A DNA stretch of 64,000 nt from Streptomyces sp. Ag109_O5-1. GTDB taxonomy: Bacteria; Actinomycetota; Actinomycetes; Streptomycetales; Streptomycetaceae. How positions within the stretch are numbered: position 1 is the stretch's first letter; each line of letters opens with the position of its first letter. The stretch covers positions 1,488,001-1,552,000 of the forward strand of contig NZ_RKQF01000001.1 in the NCBI RefSeq assembly GCF_003814875.1. The letters are read 5' to 3'. Shown here piece by piece: positions 39,184-48,352 of this stretch. The notes under the pieces were generated by a model. The model saw only the letters and a program-made list of their open reading frames with translations, was not told the origin of the DNA and made no database searches. Position numbers and translations under genes: made by a program.

Positions 39184-39711
39184 CTACTGCCCCGGGGTCC
39201 CGGTGGGCGAGGCGACGGGCCGGGCGGCTGCGAGGGTGGGGCAGCCGCGGCTGGTGCCTTGCGTGCGCCGGCCGCCCGGTCCGGTCACCACCACGGTCAC
39301 CCCTGTCGCCACCGTGTCCGGGTCGTCGGTCATGCGTGCCGCGGCGGCCGTACAGATCAGTTGCCGGACGGCGATCGGCGGCAGCGACTCCGTGCCCGCG
39401 GACAGCTGGACCGACACCTCGGCGCCGTTCGTGCTGATCGCCGGAGCGGGGACCCGGCTGAGCGCTGTCGTCAGGCCGCGCAGCCGGTCCCGCATGTCCG
39501 GGCCGGTGAGCAGGGTTTCCACGGCCGCGCGTACGTCGGCCGGGTCGGTGACCTCACGGCCCACGGGGACCAGGCGGTCGTCGGTGATGAAGTAGAGCAG
39601 CGCCGTGGACCGTACACCGGTGGCCGGGTCGCCGGACTCGATCACGCCGGTGGCGGGGATTCCGCAGCCGGACAACAGCAGGGCAGCGGCGAGCAGCATC
39701 AACCGTCTCAT
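39184..39711 (-). CDS. GerMN-like lipoprotein
   Basis: A 175-residue lipoprotein. Lipobox 'LLLSGC' gives a lipidated Cys at about 16. The fold resembles GerMN ('STALLYFITDDRLVPVGREV', 'VETLLTGPDMRDRLRGLTTA', 'AEVSVQLSAGTESLPPI'). Its ATG overlaps the stop of the sensor kinase (ATGA), making it the third gene of a response regulator - kinase - lipoprotein operon. Like CseA in the SigE system or LpqB with MtrB, it may tune the kinase at the membrane (inference by analogy). Confidence 0.82.
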   Translation of the reverse strand: MRRLMLLAAALLLSGCGIPATGVIESGDPATGVRSTALLYFITDDRLVPVGREVTDPADVRAAVETLLTGPDMRDRLRGLTTALSRVPAPAISTNGAEVSVQLSAGTESLPPIAVRQLICTAAAARMTDDPDTVATGVTVVVTGPGGRRTQGTSRGCPTLAAARPVASPTGTPGQ

Positions 39712-41231
39712 GACCGGCCCTCCTCCGCGGGCTCCGGCAGCGGGAGTTCGACGGTGAGGAGGGCTCCGCCACCGGGGTGGTTGGCCGCGCGGATGGTGCC
39801 ACCGTGGAGGTGCACGTTCTCCGCGGTGATCGCAAGGCCCAGGCCGCTGCCTTCCGTTCGGGTGCGGGCGGTGTCGGACTTGTAGAAGCGGTCGAAGATA
39901 TGCGGCAGGACGCTCTCGGGGACACCGGGCCCGCTGTCCAGCACCTCGATCACCGCCCACTGCTGCGCACCGCCCGGTGCGGGCCGCTGGTGTCCGTGCA
40001 AGGAGAGCTGTATCGGAGGCGCCCCGTGGCGCAGGGCGTTCCCGATCAGGTTGGCGACGATCACATCGAGGCGACGGGGGTCGACCCGGCCGCGCAGCGC
40101 CCCGGGGGGTGGCAGCAGCGTGGCCACGGAATCCTCCCAGGCCCTGGACAGGAGAGTGCGCTGGAGCGACTCTGCGAGGTCGATCTCGTCCAGGTGCAAG
40201 GTGGAGGCGCCGGCATCGAAGCGGGAGATCTCCATGAGGTCCTCCACCAGCCGTACCAGATGGGCGGTTTCCCCGCTGATCAGCCGGACGGCGGAGGCGG
40301 TGTCCGGGTCGAGCCCGGCGGCGTCCTCGTCGAGGATGTCGGTGACGACCGACATGGCCGCGAGCGGAGTGCGCAATTCGTGGGAGACGTCCGCGGCGAA
40401 GCGACGGGCCTTCGCCTCCATGCGGCGCAGTTCGGCGATGGATTCCTCCAGGGCGGCGGCGGTCTCGTTGAAGGTGTGGGACAGGTCGGCCAGTTCGTCC
40501 GAGCCCTGGACGGCCAGGCGGGTGTCGAGCCGGCCCTCGGCGATGTGCCGGGTGGCCCGGCGCAGCTCCCGTACCGGCCGCAGCACCCCCCGGGCAGCGA
40601 ACAGGGCGAGCAGCACGGCCAGAGCCACCGCAGGTACGGTGGCCCGCCCCATGGAAGTGACCAGGGCCTGGACGGAGGCGGTTTCCCCCGTCTGAGGCAC
40701 CGTCAGGAAGACCGTGAACCCGGACGCCCTGCGGTCGTCGTGCGCCGAGGCGAACATGACCGGCATGCCGACGACCAGGGCGGCGCGGCCGTCGGTCGTC
40801 ACCCGCTGGAAGACGGTCGGCGTATGGGTGTTCGCCGCGGTCCGCAGGGCGGGCGTCAGCTCGTCGAACGGGTCCTCGGGTACCGATGTGGCACTCAGGC
40901 CTCGATAGGTGACCAGCACCCGCCACTTCCCTGAGGGATCACCCTGGGCGACCTGGGTCGCGAACGACTCCAGGCCCTGTCGGTCGGGCGGGAGGACCAG
41001 GCCGGGCGCGAGGGAGTCGACCCGGTCGCGCAGCAGGCGGATGACGGTGTCCTGGCTCTGCTGGAGGATGCCGGTGCGGGCCTGACGGAACGTCAGGGCT
41101 CCCGTGGACAGGGCGGCGACGACGGCCACCAGCCCGAAGGCCACCACCAGTCTGACACGCAGGCCGCCCACCAGCGGAAGGCGCTGTCGCCGGCGGGGCG
41201 GCGGCGTGCGAGGGGACGACGGCGCCGTCAC
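39708..41231 (-). CDS. Sensor histidine kinase
   Basis: A 507-residue membrane kinase: helix 1 at about 25-47, an extracellular sensor region, helix 2 at about 195-215, then HAMP ('LRPVRELRRATRHIAEGRLD'), a dimer/phospho-acceptor domain with 'DVSHELRTPL', and the ATPase domain ('NLIGNALRHG', 'LDSGPGVPE', 'SGLGLAI'). Start GTG 41231 overlaps the response regulator stop (GTGA). Signal sensed is unknown. Confidence 0.95.
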   Translation of the reverse strand: MTAPSSPRTPPPRRRQRLPLVGGLRVRLVVAFGLVAVVAALSTGALTFRQARTGILQQSQDTVIRLLRDRVDSLAPGLVLPPDRQGLESFATQVAQGDPSGKWRVLVTYRGLSATSVPEDPFDELTPALRTAANTHTPTVFQRVTTDGRAALVVGMPVMFASAHDDRRASGFTVFLTVPQTGETASVQALVTSMGRATVPAVALAVLLALFAARGVLRPVRELRRATRHIAEGRLDTRLAVQGSDELADLSHTFNETAAALEESIAELRRMEAKARRFAADVSHELRTPLAAMSVVTDILDEDAAGLDPDTASAVRLISGETAHLVRLVEDLMEISRFDAGASTLHLDEIDLAESLQRTLLSRAWEDSVATLLPPPGALRGRVDPRRLDVIVANLIGNALRHGAPPIQLSLHGHQRPAPGGAQQWAVIEVLDSGPGVPESVLPHIFDRFYKSDTARTRTEGSGLGLAITAENVHLHGGTIRAANHPGGGALLTVELPLPEPAEEGRS

Positions 41232-41923
41232 CGCGGGTTGTGGAACCGGTAGCCGAAGCCCCGGACGGTCTCGATGTGGCGCGGGTGGCGCGAGGGCTCG
41301 CCCAGCTTGGTCCGCAGCCGTTTGACGCAGGCGTCCACCAGCCGGGCGTCGCCGTGGTAGCTGTGCTCCCAGACGGCCTCCAGGAGCTGCTGGCGGCTGA
41401 ACACCCGGCCGGGGGAGGCGGACAGGGTCAGCAGCAGCCGCAGTTCGGACGGGGCCAGCGGGACCGCGGCGCCTCGGCAGGTGACGGTGAGCCCCGCGCG
41501 GTCGATGCAGAGCTCGCCGTACGTCTCGACCACCGGGACGCCGCCGTCAGGGGACGGCCCCTGCTCGACGCGGCGCAGCACGGCCCGGATCCTCGCCTCC
41601 AGGACCCGGGCCTGAACGGGTTTGACCACATAGTCGTCCGCTCCGGTCTCGAGTCCGACCACGATGTCCACGTCGTCGCCCCTGGCGGTCACCATGATGA
41701 TCGGCACCTGGCTGTCCGCGCGGATCCGGCGGCACACCTCCAGCCCGCTCATCCCGGGCAGCATCAGATCCAGCACCACGACATCCGGCCGGAACGACCG
41801 AAGCTGGTCCAGCCCCTCCTCCCCGGTCGCCGCCGCAGCGACGTCCTGCCCCTGACGGCGCAAGGCCAGCCGGGCGCCTTCGCGGACAGCGGGGTCGTCT
41901 TCGACGAGGAGGACACGAGCCAT
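41228..41923 (-). CDS. OmpR-family response regulator
   Basis: A 231-residue regulator. The receiver domain has Asp9/Asp10, the phospho-acceptor Asp52 ('VVLDLMLPG'), Thr in 'MVTARG' and Lys in 'VVKPVQ'; the C-terminal winged helix ends 'HIETVRGFGYRF'. ATG 41923 begins the canonical MARVLLVEDD; a GTG at 41947 would add eight residues. GATCACAT occurs twice, 50 bp apart (41975 and 42025), in the divergent promoter, and could be part of its target sites. Confidence 0.94.
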   Translation of the reverse strand: MARVLLVEDDPAVREGARLALRRQGQDVAAAATGEEGLDQLRSFRPDVVVLDLMLPGMSGLEVCRRIRADSQVPIIMVTARGDDVDIVVGLETGADDYVVKPVQARVLEARIRAVLRRVEQGPSPDGGVPVVETYGELCIDRAGLTVTCRGAAVPLAPSELRLLLTLSASPGRVFSRQQLLEAVWEHSYHGDARLVDACVKRLRTKLGEPSRHPRHIETVRGFGYRFHNPR

Positions 41924-42054
41924 GCGCTCAGTATCAGTGGCGGTCACCGGTCGCCCGCGTCACTGTTACACGATGATCACATAGCCGAGGCTGTTGCGGT
42001 TCGGTCATATTCCCGGCGGAGTTCGATCACATTGCCAGGCCAGTCTGATCGGCC

Positions 42055-42987
42055 GTGACCACACAGCCGCCCATGTCCGAGAACAACCCAGCCCTGCGTC
42101 CGGCAGCCCACGCCACGTCCCGGCGCCGGTCCCGGTCCCATGCCCGGCGGCGCCGGCGACATACCCACCGCAACGGCGTGCTGGGGCTGAGCGCCGTTGC
42201 CGCGTTCCTGGTGTGCACCGGCATCGCGATGCACACCAGCACCCCCTCCGGTGCCGGCGTCCCGCACACAGCAGTCGACACACCGACGCCTGCCGTCACA
42301 CCGGTGCACACCACCTCACACCCCGCGGCGCCCTCTCCGTCGACGCACCCGCCGTCGCCCTCCGCGTCGTCGTCCGCACCGCCCTCCGTGTCGTCGTCCG
42401 CCTCGTCGTCGACGTGGTTCCCCGAGCGCGGCAACGGCGACTTCACCCGGGCCGCCGGCGGCACCAAGGTCTTCGGCACCGGCAAGTTGCTGCGTTACGC
42501 GGTCGATGTCGAGGGCGGTCTTGGCCAGGACCCCGGGAAGTTCGCGAGACAGGTCGACACCGTGCTCGACGACACCAAGCGCGGCTGGGCGGCGGGCGGC
42601 GCGTGGTCCTTCCAGCGCGTAGCCAGCGGCCCGGTGGACTTCACCGTCCATCTCGCCTCGCCCGGCACCACGGACACCCTGTGCGCCAAGTACGGCCTGG
42701 ACACCGGAGGTTGGGTCAACTGCAGCGGCGGTGACGACGTGGTCATCAACGTCAAACGCTGGCTGCTGCTCACCCAGTACTACAGAGGCGAACCCGGCCT
42801 CTACCACGCACTGGCCGTCAACCATGAAGTCGGCCACCGACTGGGCCACAACCACGTCGGCTGCCCCGGTCCCGGCAAGCCCGCACCGGTGATGATGCAG
42901 CAGATCAAGGGCCTGCACGGCTGTGTGATCAACGGCTGGCCCTACGACGGCCACGGTCTGCTCATCACCGGCCCGGCCGCCCCCTGA
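42055..42987 (+). CDS. DUF3152 secreted/membrane-anchored protease-like protein
   Basis: A 310-residue actinomycete-specific protein. A basic N terminus and one membrane helix (about 43-60) are followed by a Ser/Pro/Thr-rich linker (to about 120) and the DUF3152 domain, which carries a metallopeptidase-like 'NHEVGHRLGHNHVGCPG' (H-E-x2-H-x5-H). It is usually assumed to be a zinc peptidase; activity is not shown. GTG at 42055; ATG 42073 is the alternative. Divergent from the two-component operon, hence a possible target. Confidence 0.88.
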   Translation: MTTQPPMSENNPALRPAAHATSRRRSRSHARRRRRHTHRNGVLGLSAVAAFLVCTGIAMHTSTPSGAGVPHTAVDTPTPAVTPVHTTSHPAAPSPSTHPPSPSASSSAPPSVSSSASSSTWFPERGNGDFTRAAGGTKVFGTGKLLRYAVDVEGGLGQDPGKFARQVDTVLDDTKRGWAAGGAWSFQRVASGPVDFTVHLASPGTTDTLCAKYGLDTGGWVNCSGGDDVVINVKRWLLLTQYYRGEPGLYHALAVNHEVGHRLGHNHVGCPGPGKPAPVMMQQIKGLHGCVINGWPYDGHGLLITGPAAP

Positions 42988-43116
42988 CCCACTGCTCGGA
43001 ACCCGGCGCCCGCGCGGTTCCCGCACCGGCCGTCCCGGCTGCCCGGCTGCCCGGCTGCCCGGCATGGCCGCGCTCGCACCGTCCCCGCCGGAAGTCACCC
43101 ACCCAAGGAGCCATGA

Positions 43117-45507
43117 GTGAGATCGACCCTGTTGTACCGCAGGCTGTCCCACAAGTTGTCCCGCAGGTTGTCCGCCACCGCCCGGGCAGCCGCTGCCCGC
43201 CGGTCGCGCGGCCCCCTCGCCACCGGGGCCCTCGCCACCGGGGCCCTGGCCCTGGGAGTCGTGGTGACCGCCACGGCCGCGCTGGGCGCTCCGGCGCTCG
43301 CCGCTCAGGAAGCCCCAGCCCTGCCGGGCAAGGCAGCCGCAGAAGCATCCGCCACCCGGACCGTCACGCTGGTGACGGGCGATCAGGTCACGGTCACCAC
43401 GACGGCGGCCGGGCAGCCGCGCATACTCGCCGTACGCCCGGCCTCGCACGCCGCCGGCAGCGGTGCGTTCCTGTCGTTCCAGGACGCTTCGGGTGACCGC
43501 TATGTGATCCCGGCTGTGGCCCAGCCGTACGTCGGCAGGCAACTGGACCTCTCCCTGTTCGACGTGACCGCACCGGCCAAGGCTGCGTCGACGACCGACC
43601 GCGTCCCGGTGACCGTGTCCTTCGCCAAGGGCGCGAAGCCGAGCACCCCTGCTGGGCTGACCCTGACGTCCACCAGCGGCTCGACCGCACACGGCGTCTC
43701 CGCCCGCGGGTATGCCACGGCATCGTCCGGCAGGAAGCTGGCGCGGCTGCTGAAGCAGCGGATCGCCACCGACGTCCGCGTCGGCCACAGGCCGGGCAGC
43801 ACTCCGCTGTTCGCGGGAGTGGCCTCCGTCGGCCGGAGCGGCGCGACCACCAATACGCCTGCCGAGAGCCGCGCGACGGCCAAGTACAGGCTCAACATCC
43901 TCCAGATCACGGCGGAGGACCGGTCCGGCGCCGGAGTCAACGGTCAGGTCCTGGTGACCGACACCGACAACGCCACCATGATGACCGCGGTCCTCCCGAT
44001 GGACGACGGCATCGAGAAGGTGGCCGTGCCGTCCGGCCACTACAGCCTGGCCGCGCCGGTGGTCGACTTCGACGCCTCCGGCAACGTCACCGCGCAGTCC
44101 CTGGTCACCCTGACCGACCTCGACGTGACCGGCGCGACCACCGCGGACCTGGACGCCCGCACGGCCACCGCCCAGGTCGCCGCCGTCACGCCACGCCCGG
44201 CCACCGCCGACTACGTCGCCGCCACCTGGGGTCGTACCGACGCCGCCGACGGCTCGATCGACGCGGCCCCCACCGCCTCGGCGGTCTCCACCGACGCCAC
44301 CCCCGTCTACGTCAACCCCCAGCCGGCCGCCACGACCGGCAAGGTCGCCTACTTCACCCAGTGGTCGGGCCACGGCACGGACACCACCGACCCCTACCGC
44401 TACGACCTCACCGGGCACCTGTCCGACCAAGTGGCGGCCGACCAGCGGATCACGGTTACCGGCAGGCAGCTCGCCACCGTCCGGGAACGCTACGTCCGCG
44501 ACCCGGCGGCCTCCCCGGACGGCATCATCACCAGCGGCGAACTCGGCTCCGGACTCCCGGCCGCCTTCTCCGCGGCCGTGACACAGACCATGCCCGCCCG
44601 CGTCACCGACTACCTGAGCAGCAACAACGGCGGGATCTGGGTCCAGCAGTCCTTCCCCGGCACGAGCCTCGCCTTCAACTCGGGCAACCGCACCTTCGCC
44701 CCGGGCCGCACCTACACCCAGGACTGGGCCCGCGGTCCGATCGGCCTGGGCCTTGGCCAGTACACGAGCGGTCCGTTCGGCGGCTCGGACTGCGCAGCCT
44801 GCCTCGCGGACGGCAAGCTGCTGGTCTTCCTCACCGCGACCGACAGCGAGCCGGACCACAACGGTGACATCAGCGTCTACGACGAACAGCCGCACGCCTT
44901 CCACGCCCAGCTGTACCGAGACGGCACGCTCCTGGACGACAGGCCCGGCAACACGGCCGTCTACGTCGACGGCCAGACGGCGTCCGACGCCCGCTACCGC
45001 ATGGTCGCCGACCAGGACTTCTCAGGCGACACCACCCTCAGCCAGTCCACCACCGCCCACACCGAGCTGACCTTCGGCCTGCCTACGGCGAGTGACACCG
45101 ACTCCCTCCTGCCGGCCCCGTTCACCTGCGAAGGGCAGTCGCCGACCACGCCCTGCCAGGTCCTGCCGCTGCTCACCGCGCGCTTCCACCTGGCCGCGGA
45201 CGACGAGAACACCAGTCACCGGACCGCCCAGAGCATGGGTCTGACCATCGGTCACGTGACCGTCGGCGGGGCCGGTTCACGGGCGGCGATCACCTCCGCC
45301 GCGGTGCAGGTCTCCTTCGACGGCGGCCAGACCTGGCAGAACACGGTCCTGCACGGTTCCAAGGGCCACTACCGGGCCCGCTGGACCAACCCGGACTCCG
45401 CACGCGGCACCAGTCCGGCGATCCGCGTCACCGCCGCCGACGCGGACGGCAACGCGCTCACCGAGACCGTCACGCACGCCTACACCGTCGCCGCCACCAC
45501 GTCATGA
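43117..45507 (+). CDS. Secreted S8-protease-like protein lacking a catalytic domain
   Basis: A 796-residue exported protein. Signal peptide about 30-63 ('...GAPALAAQ'). 'TRTVTLVTGDQVTVTTTAAG' and the following 'RYVIPAVAQPYVGRQLDLSL' are the usual start of the propeptide in large Streptomyces subtilisin-like proteases. Where those continue with the Asp/His/Ser catalytic domain, this protein passes directly to beta-rich C-terminal-type sequence; no D-T/S-G, H-G-T or G-T-S-M motif is present. Start GTG 43117 has AAGGAG seven bases upstream. Its stop overlaps an upstream candidate ATG of the S53 protease gene, so the two act together; an inhibitor, chaperone or substrate-binding role is inference. 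Confidence 0.82.
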   Translation: MRSTLLYRRLSHKLSRRLSATARAAAARRSRGPLATGALATGALALGVVVTATAALGAPALAAQEAPALPGKAAAEASATRTVTLVTGDQVTVTTTAAGQPRILAVRPASHAAGSGAFLSFQDASGDRYVIPAVAQPYVGRQLDLSLFDVTAPAKAASTTDRVPVTVSFAKGAKPSTPAGLTLTSTSGSTAHGVSARGYATASSGRKLARLLKQRIATDVRVGHRPGSTPLFAGVASVGRSGATTNTPAESRATAKYRLNILQITAEDRSGAGVNGQVLVTDTDNATMMTAVLPMDDGIEKVAVPSGHYSLAAPVVDFDASGNVTAQSLVTLTDLDVTGATTADLDARTATAQVAAVTPRPATADYVAATWGRTDAADGSIDAAPTASAVSTDATPVYVNPQPAATTGKVAYFTQWSGHGTDTTDPYRYDLTGHLSDQVAADQRITVTGRQLATVRERYVRDPAASPDGIITSGELGSGLPAAFSAAVTQTMPARVTDYLSSNNGGIWVQQSFPGTSLAFNSGNRTFAPGRTYTQDWARGPIGLGLGQYTSGPFGGSDCAACLADGKLLVFLTATDSEPDHNGDISVYDEQPHAFHAQLYRDGTLLDDRPGNTAVYVDGQTASDARYRMVADQDFSGDTTLSQSTTAHTELTFGLPTASDTDSLLPAPFTCEGQSPTTPCQVLPLLTARFHLAADDENTSHRTAQSMGLTIGHVTVGGAGSRAAITSAAVQVSFDGGQTWQNTVLHGSKGHYRARWTNPDSARGTSPAIRVTAADADGNALTETVTHAYTVAATTS

Positions 45508-45551
45508 CCGCGCCCGCCCCCCATCAGGAGAACCAGGAGAACGATCCCCGG

Positions 45552-46829
45552 ATGACCACCCGCCGGATACACACAAGCCGCCTGCTGCGCACCACCCGGG
45601 CCGCCGTGACCGCCCTGCTCGCGGCCCTCGCCATGCCCGCCGTCGGCACCGCCCAGGCGGCCGGCGGCACCACGGCGCAGCCGCATGTCGAACGCGCCTG
45701 CGGCACCGCTCCCGCCGGGCATGCCCGGTGCTTGGCCCTCGTACGCACCGACGTCCACGGCGGCCTGGGTGTTCGCGGACCGGCCGGGGCCGCCAAGGTC
45801 CGCACCGGTGTGAGCACCGCTGCGACGGACCTCCCGGAGGGCTACGGCCCGGCCGACCTGCGCTCGGCCTACCGTCTGCCGTCGGCCGGCGGCGAGGGCC
45901 AGACCATCGCCCTGGTCGACGCCTACGACGATCCGACCGCCGAGGCCGACCTCGCGGTCTACCGCACGACTTACGGACTGCCCCCGTGCACCACGGACAA
46001 CGGCTGCTTCCGCAAGGTCGACCAGCGCGGCGCCACCGCTCCCCTGCCGCAATCCGGCGCCGCCAGCGGCTGGGCCACCGAAACGGCGCTCGACCTGGAG
46101 ATGGCCTCCGCCGCCTGCCCCCGGTGCCACATCCTGCTCGTCGAGGCCGACGAACCCGAGATGGCGGACCTGGCCGCCGCGGTGGACACCTCCGTCGCCC
46201 TGGGCGCCACCGAGGTGTCCAACAGCTACGGCGGCACCGAAGCGCACGGCACGACCGCCTTCGCCAAGGACTACAGCCACCCCGGCGTGGCGGTGGTCGC
46301 CTCTTCCGGCGACTCCGGCTACACCGTCCCGGCCTTCCCGGCGGCGTACTCCAACGTCATCGCGGTGGGGGGCACCTCGCTCACCCGTGCCGACAACGAC
46401 CGCGGCTGGCAGGAGTCCGCCTGGGCCGGGTCGGGCAGCGGCTGCTCGGCCTGGGTCGACAAGCCGGCCTGGCAGCAGGACACCGACTGCCCCGGCCGCA
46501 CGATCGCGGACGTGTCCGCCGTCGCCGACCCCGACACCGGCCTCGCCGTCTACGTCACCTCCGTGCCCAGGGGCAGCGGTGGCTGGACGGTCGTGGGGGG
46601 CACCAGTGCATCGGCGCCGTTCTTGGCCGGAGTCATCGCACTCGCCGGTGACCCCGCCGCCTTCCCCGACGCCTCGCGCCTGTACTCCGCCGGTGCGGCG
46701 AGCCTCAACGACGTGGCGGCCGGCTCCAACGGCACCTGCGACGGCGACTACCTCTGCACAGCGGTTCCGGGCTACGACGCCCCCACCGGCAACGGCACCC
46801 CGAACGGACTGTCGGCGTTCCAACGGTGA
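45552..46829 (+). CDS. Secreted S53 (sedolisin) family serine-carboxyl protease
   Basis: A 425-residue secreted protease. With the ATG at 45552 (AGGAGAA upstream) it has a normal signal peptide ending near 'GTAQA'. The catalytic Glu and Asp lie in 'GWATETALDLEMA' (E-x3-D), the oxyanion Asp in 'VASSGDSGY', and the nucleophile in 'GGTSASAP'; a final Ca-type 'GYDAPTGNGTPNGL' follows. Compared with pro-kumamolisins the N-terminal propeptide is very short. An upstream in-frame ATG at 45504 overlaps the preceding stop (ATGA) and would support coupling. Confidence 0.93.
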   Translation: MTTRRIHTSRLLRTTRAAVTALLAALAMPAVGTAQAAGGTTAQPHVERACGTAPAGHARCLALVRTDVHGGLGVRGPAGAAKVRTGVSTAATDLPEGYGPADLRSAYRLPSAGGEGQTIALVDAYDDPTAEADLAVYRTTYGLPPCTTDNGCFRKVDQRGATAPLPQSGAASGWATETALDLEMASAACPRCHILLVEADEPEMADLAAAVDTSVALGATEVSNSYGGTEAHGTTAFAKDYSHPGVAVVASSGDSGYTVPAFPAAYSNVIAVGGTSLTRADNDRGWQESAWAGSGSGCSAWVDKPAWQQDTDCPGRTIADVSAVADPDTGLAVYVTSVPRGSGGWTVVGGTSASAPFLAGVIALAGDPAAFPDASRLYSAGAASLNDVAAGSNGTCDGDYLCTAVPGYDAPTGNGTPNGLSAFQR

Positions 46830-47242
46830 GAGCCGCAGATCACTGAGTGCAGAAAGTGCTGGCCGGGATCGCTCCCGACCAGCACTCCGTTGGTGAAGGG
46901 CTGCGGCGTAGCGCGCCTCCGCGGTGTCATCCTGAGCCGGCACCGCGGCGGTACAAGGGATCGTCGCTGCGGGCACCGGCGCGAGCAGCCGGCGGCTCAC
47001 CGAGCAACAGTTCCGGTGTTCCCGTGTGCGGCGGGAACAGCAGGTGCGGCCGGCTCTGTTGCACCGGCCGAGGGACCGGCGTCGCGCGGGCGGGGAAGAC
47101 GGAGACCGACAGATCATCCTCTCCGACGTGATCCGGGGCCCTCGGGTCCGCGGTGCCCCCGATGATCTGCTGTCGAGGGGCGCCCGCTCATGTACCGGCC
47201 GCGGACTCGGACCGAGGCCCTATCACGCAGGAGGACTGTTTC
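46830..47242. other. Intergenic region with S53-gene terminator
   Basis: Apart from the hairpin at 46855-46886 and the ribosome site of the PIG-L gene, no gene or motif was recognised in these 413 bases. Confidence 0.5.
46855..46886 (+). terminator. Terminator hairpin after S53 protease gene
   Basis: AGTGCTGGCCGGGA - TCGC - TCCCGACCAGCACT: a 14-bp stem with one mismatch, 25 bases past the stop codon. Confidence 0.8.
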
Positions 47243-48076
47243 ATGAACGACCGGCCGTTGACGCTCATGGCGGTACACGCCCACCCCGACGACGAGGCCA
47301 CCGGAACGGGAGGCGTCCTCGCGCGGTACGCCGCGGAGGGCATTCGCACGGTCCTCGTGACGTGTACCGACGGCGGTTGCGGTGACGGGCCGGGGGGCGT
47401 CAAGCCTGGCGATCCGGGGCACGATCCGGCAGCCGTCGCCTTGATGCGGCGTCAAGAACTCGAGGCGAGCTGCGACATCCTGAAGATCAGTCATTTGGAG
47501 ACGCTGGACTACGCCGACTCCGGAATGATGGGCTGGCCGGCCAACGACGCCCCCGGATCCTTCTGGCAGACACCCGTGGAGGAGGGCGCTGCCCGACTCG
47601 CGGAACTCCTGCGGCGCTATCGACCCGACGTGGTCATCACCTACGACGAAAACGGCTTCTACGGCCACCCCGACCACATCCAGGCCAACCGCATCACGAT
47701 GGCAGCACTGAAGATGACCGCGCCGACACCGAAGGTGTACTGGACGACGGCACCACACTCGATGATGCGACGGTTCGGGGAGACCATGCGCGAGTTCGGT
47801 GCGGACGTACCGGAGCCGGACCCCGCTGAGGCCGCCGCCATCGCAGAGATCGGACTCCCCGACGAGGAAATCACCGCCTGGGTGGACACCACCGCGTTCG
47901 GCGGCCAGAAGTACGATGCGCTGGCCGCGCACGCCAGCCAGGGCGAGAACATCTTCTTCCTCAAGATGGGCCGGGAGAGGTTCACCGAGTTGATGGGCGT
48001 CGAGACCTTCGTACGTGTCCAGGACACCACCGGCGCGGCCACGCCCGAGAACGACCTCTTCGCCGGCCTGCGCTGA
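47243..48076 (+). CDS. PIG-L family (LmbE-like) deacetylase
   Basis: A 277-residue zinc deacetylase. 'AHPDDE' at 13-18 supplies His14 and Asp17, and 'FYGHPDHIQ' the third ligand. Actinomycete relatives include MshB and Mca of mycothiol metabolism and drug-tailoring deacetylases; the 'MGRERFTELMGVETFVR' tail is typical of the MshB/Mca group. ATG 47243 has AGGAGGA ten bases upstream; a frame from 47153 is less likely. No operon partner is evident. Confidence 0.92.
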   Translation: MNDRPLTLMAVHAHPDDEATGTGGVLARYAAEGIRTVLVTCTDGGCGDGPGGVKPGDPGHDPAAVALMRRQELEASCDILKISHLETLDYADSGMMGWPANDAPGSFWQTPVEEGAARLAELLRRYRPDVVITYDENGFYGHPDHIQANRITMAALKMTAPTPKVYWTTAPHSMMRRFGETMREFGADVPEPDPAEAAAIAEIGLPDEEITAWVDTTAFGGQKYDALAAHASQGENIFFLKMGRERFTELMGVETFVRVQDTTGAATPENDLFAGLR

Positions 48077-48118
48077 TTCGTCTGCCCACCGGGGCCCGGG
48101 AAGGCTTGTACGACTGCG

Positions 48119-48352
48119 TCACCCGGGTCCCGACGCACCTCGCAGGGGTCGCAGGGCGGCGGCGCCGGCCCGCATCATCGCGGAGACCGGTGCCTCTGCC
48201 CATTGCACGAGGTCACGCGGCAGGCCGGTGTCGAACTCGATGGTCACCCGCACGTATCGGGTGTGCAGCCGAGCGACTTTGACGGGACGCGGCAGGACGG
48301 CGTCGGGTCCGCGCTGCAATGCGGCCCGGTAGGTGTCCTTGCGCTGATTCAT
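48119..48352 (-). CDS. Small basic partner protein of orphan ParA
   Basis: A 77-residue protein, Arg-rich in its N-terminal half ('MNQRKDTYRAALQRGPDAVL') and ending Pro/Gly-rich. No family was recognised. Its ATG overlaps the stop of the ParA gene (ATGA), which supports it being real and translated. By analogy with plasmid partition modules it could be a small centromere-binding partner, but it might equally be an unrelated small protein. Confidence 0.65.
   Translation of the reverse strand: MNQRKDTYRAALQRGPDAVLPRPVKVARLHTRYVRVTIEFDTGLPRDLVQWAEAPVSAMMRAGAAALRPLRGASGPG

Noticed and set aside
42316..44904. 862-codon minus-strand open frame opposite the S8-like gene and DUF3152 gene
   Set aside because: Gly/Arg/Val-rich antisense frame with no motif; it overlaps two supported plus-strand genes.
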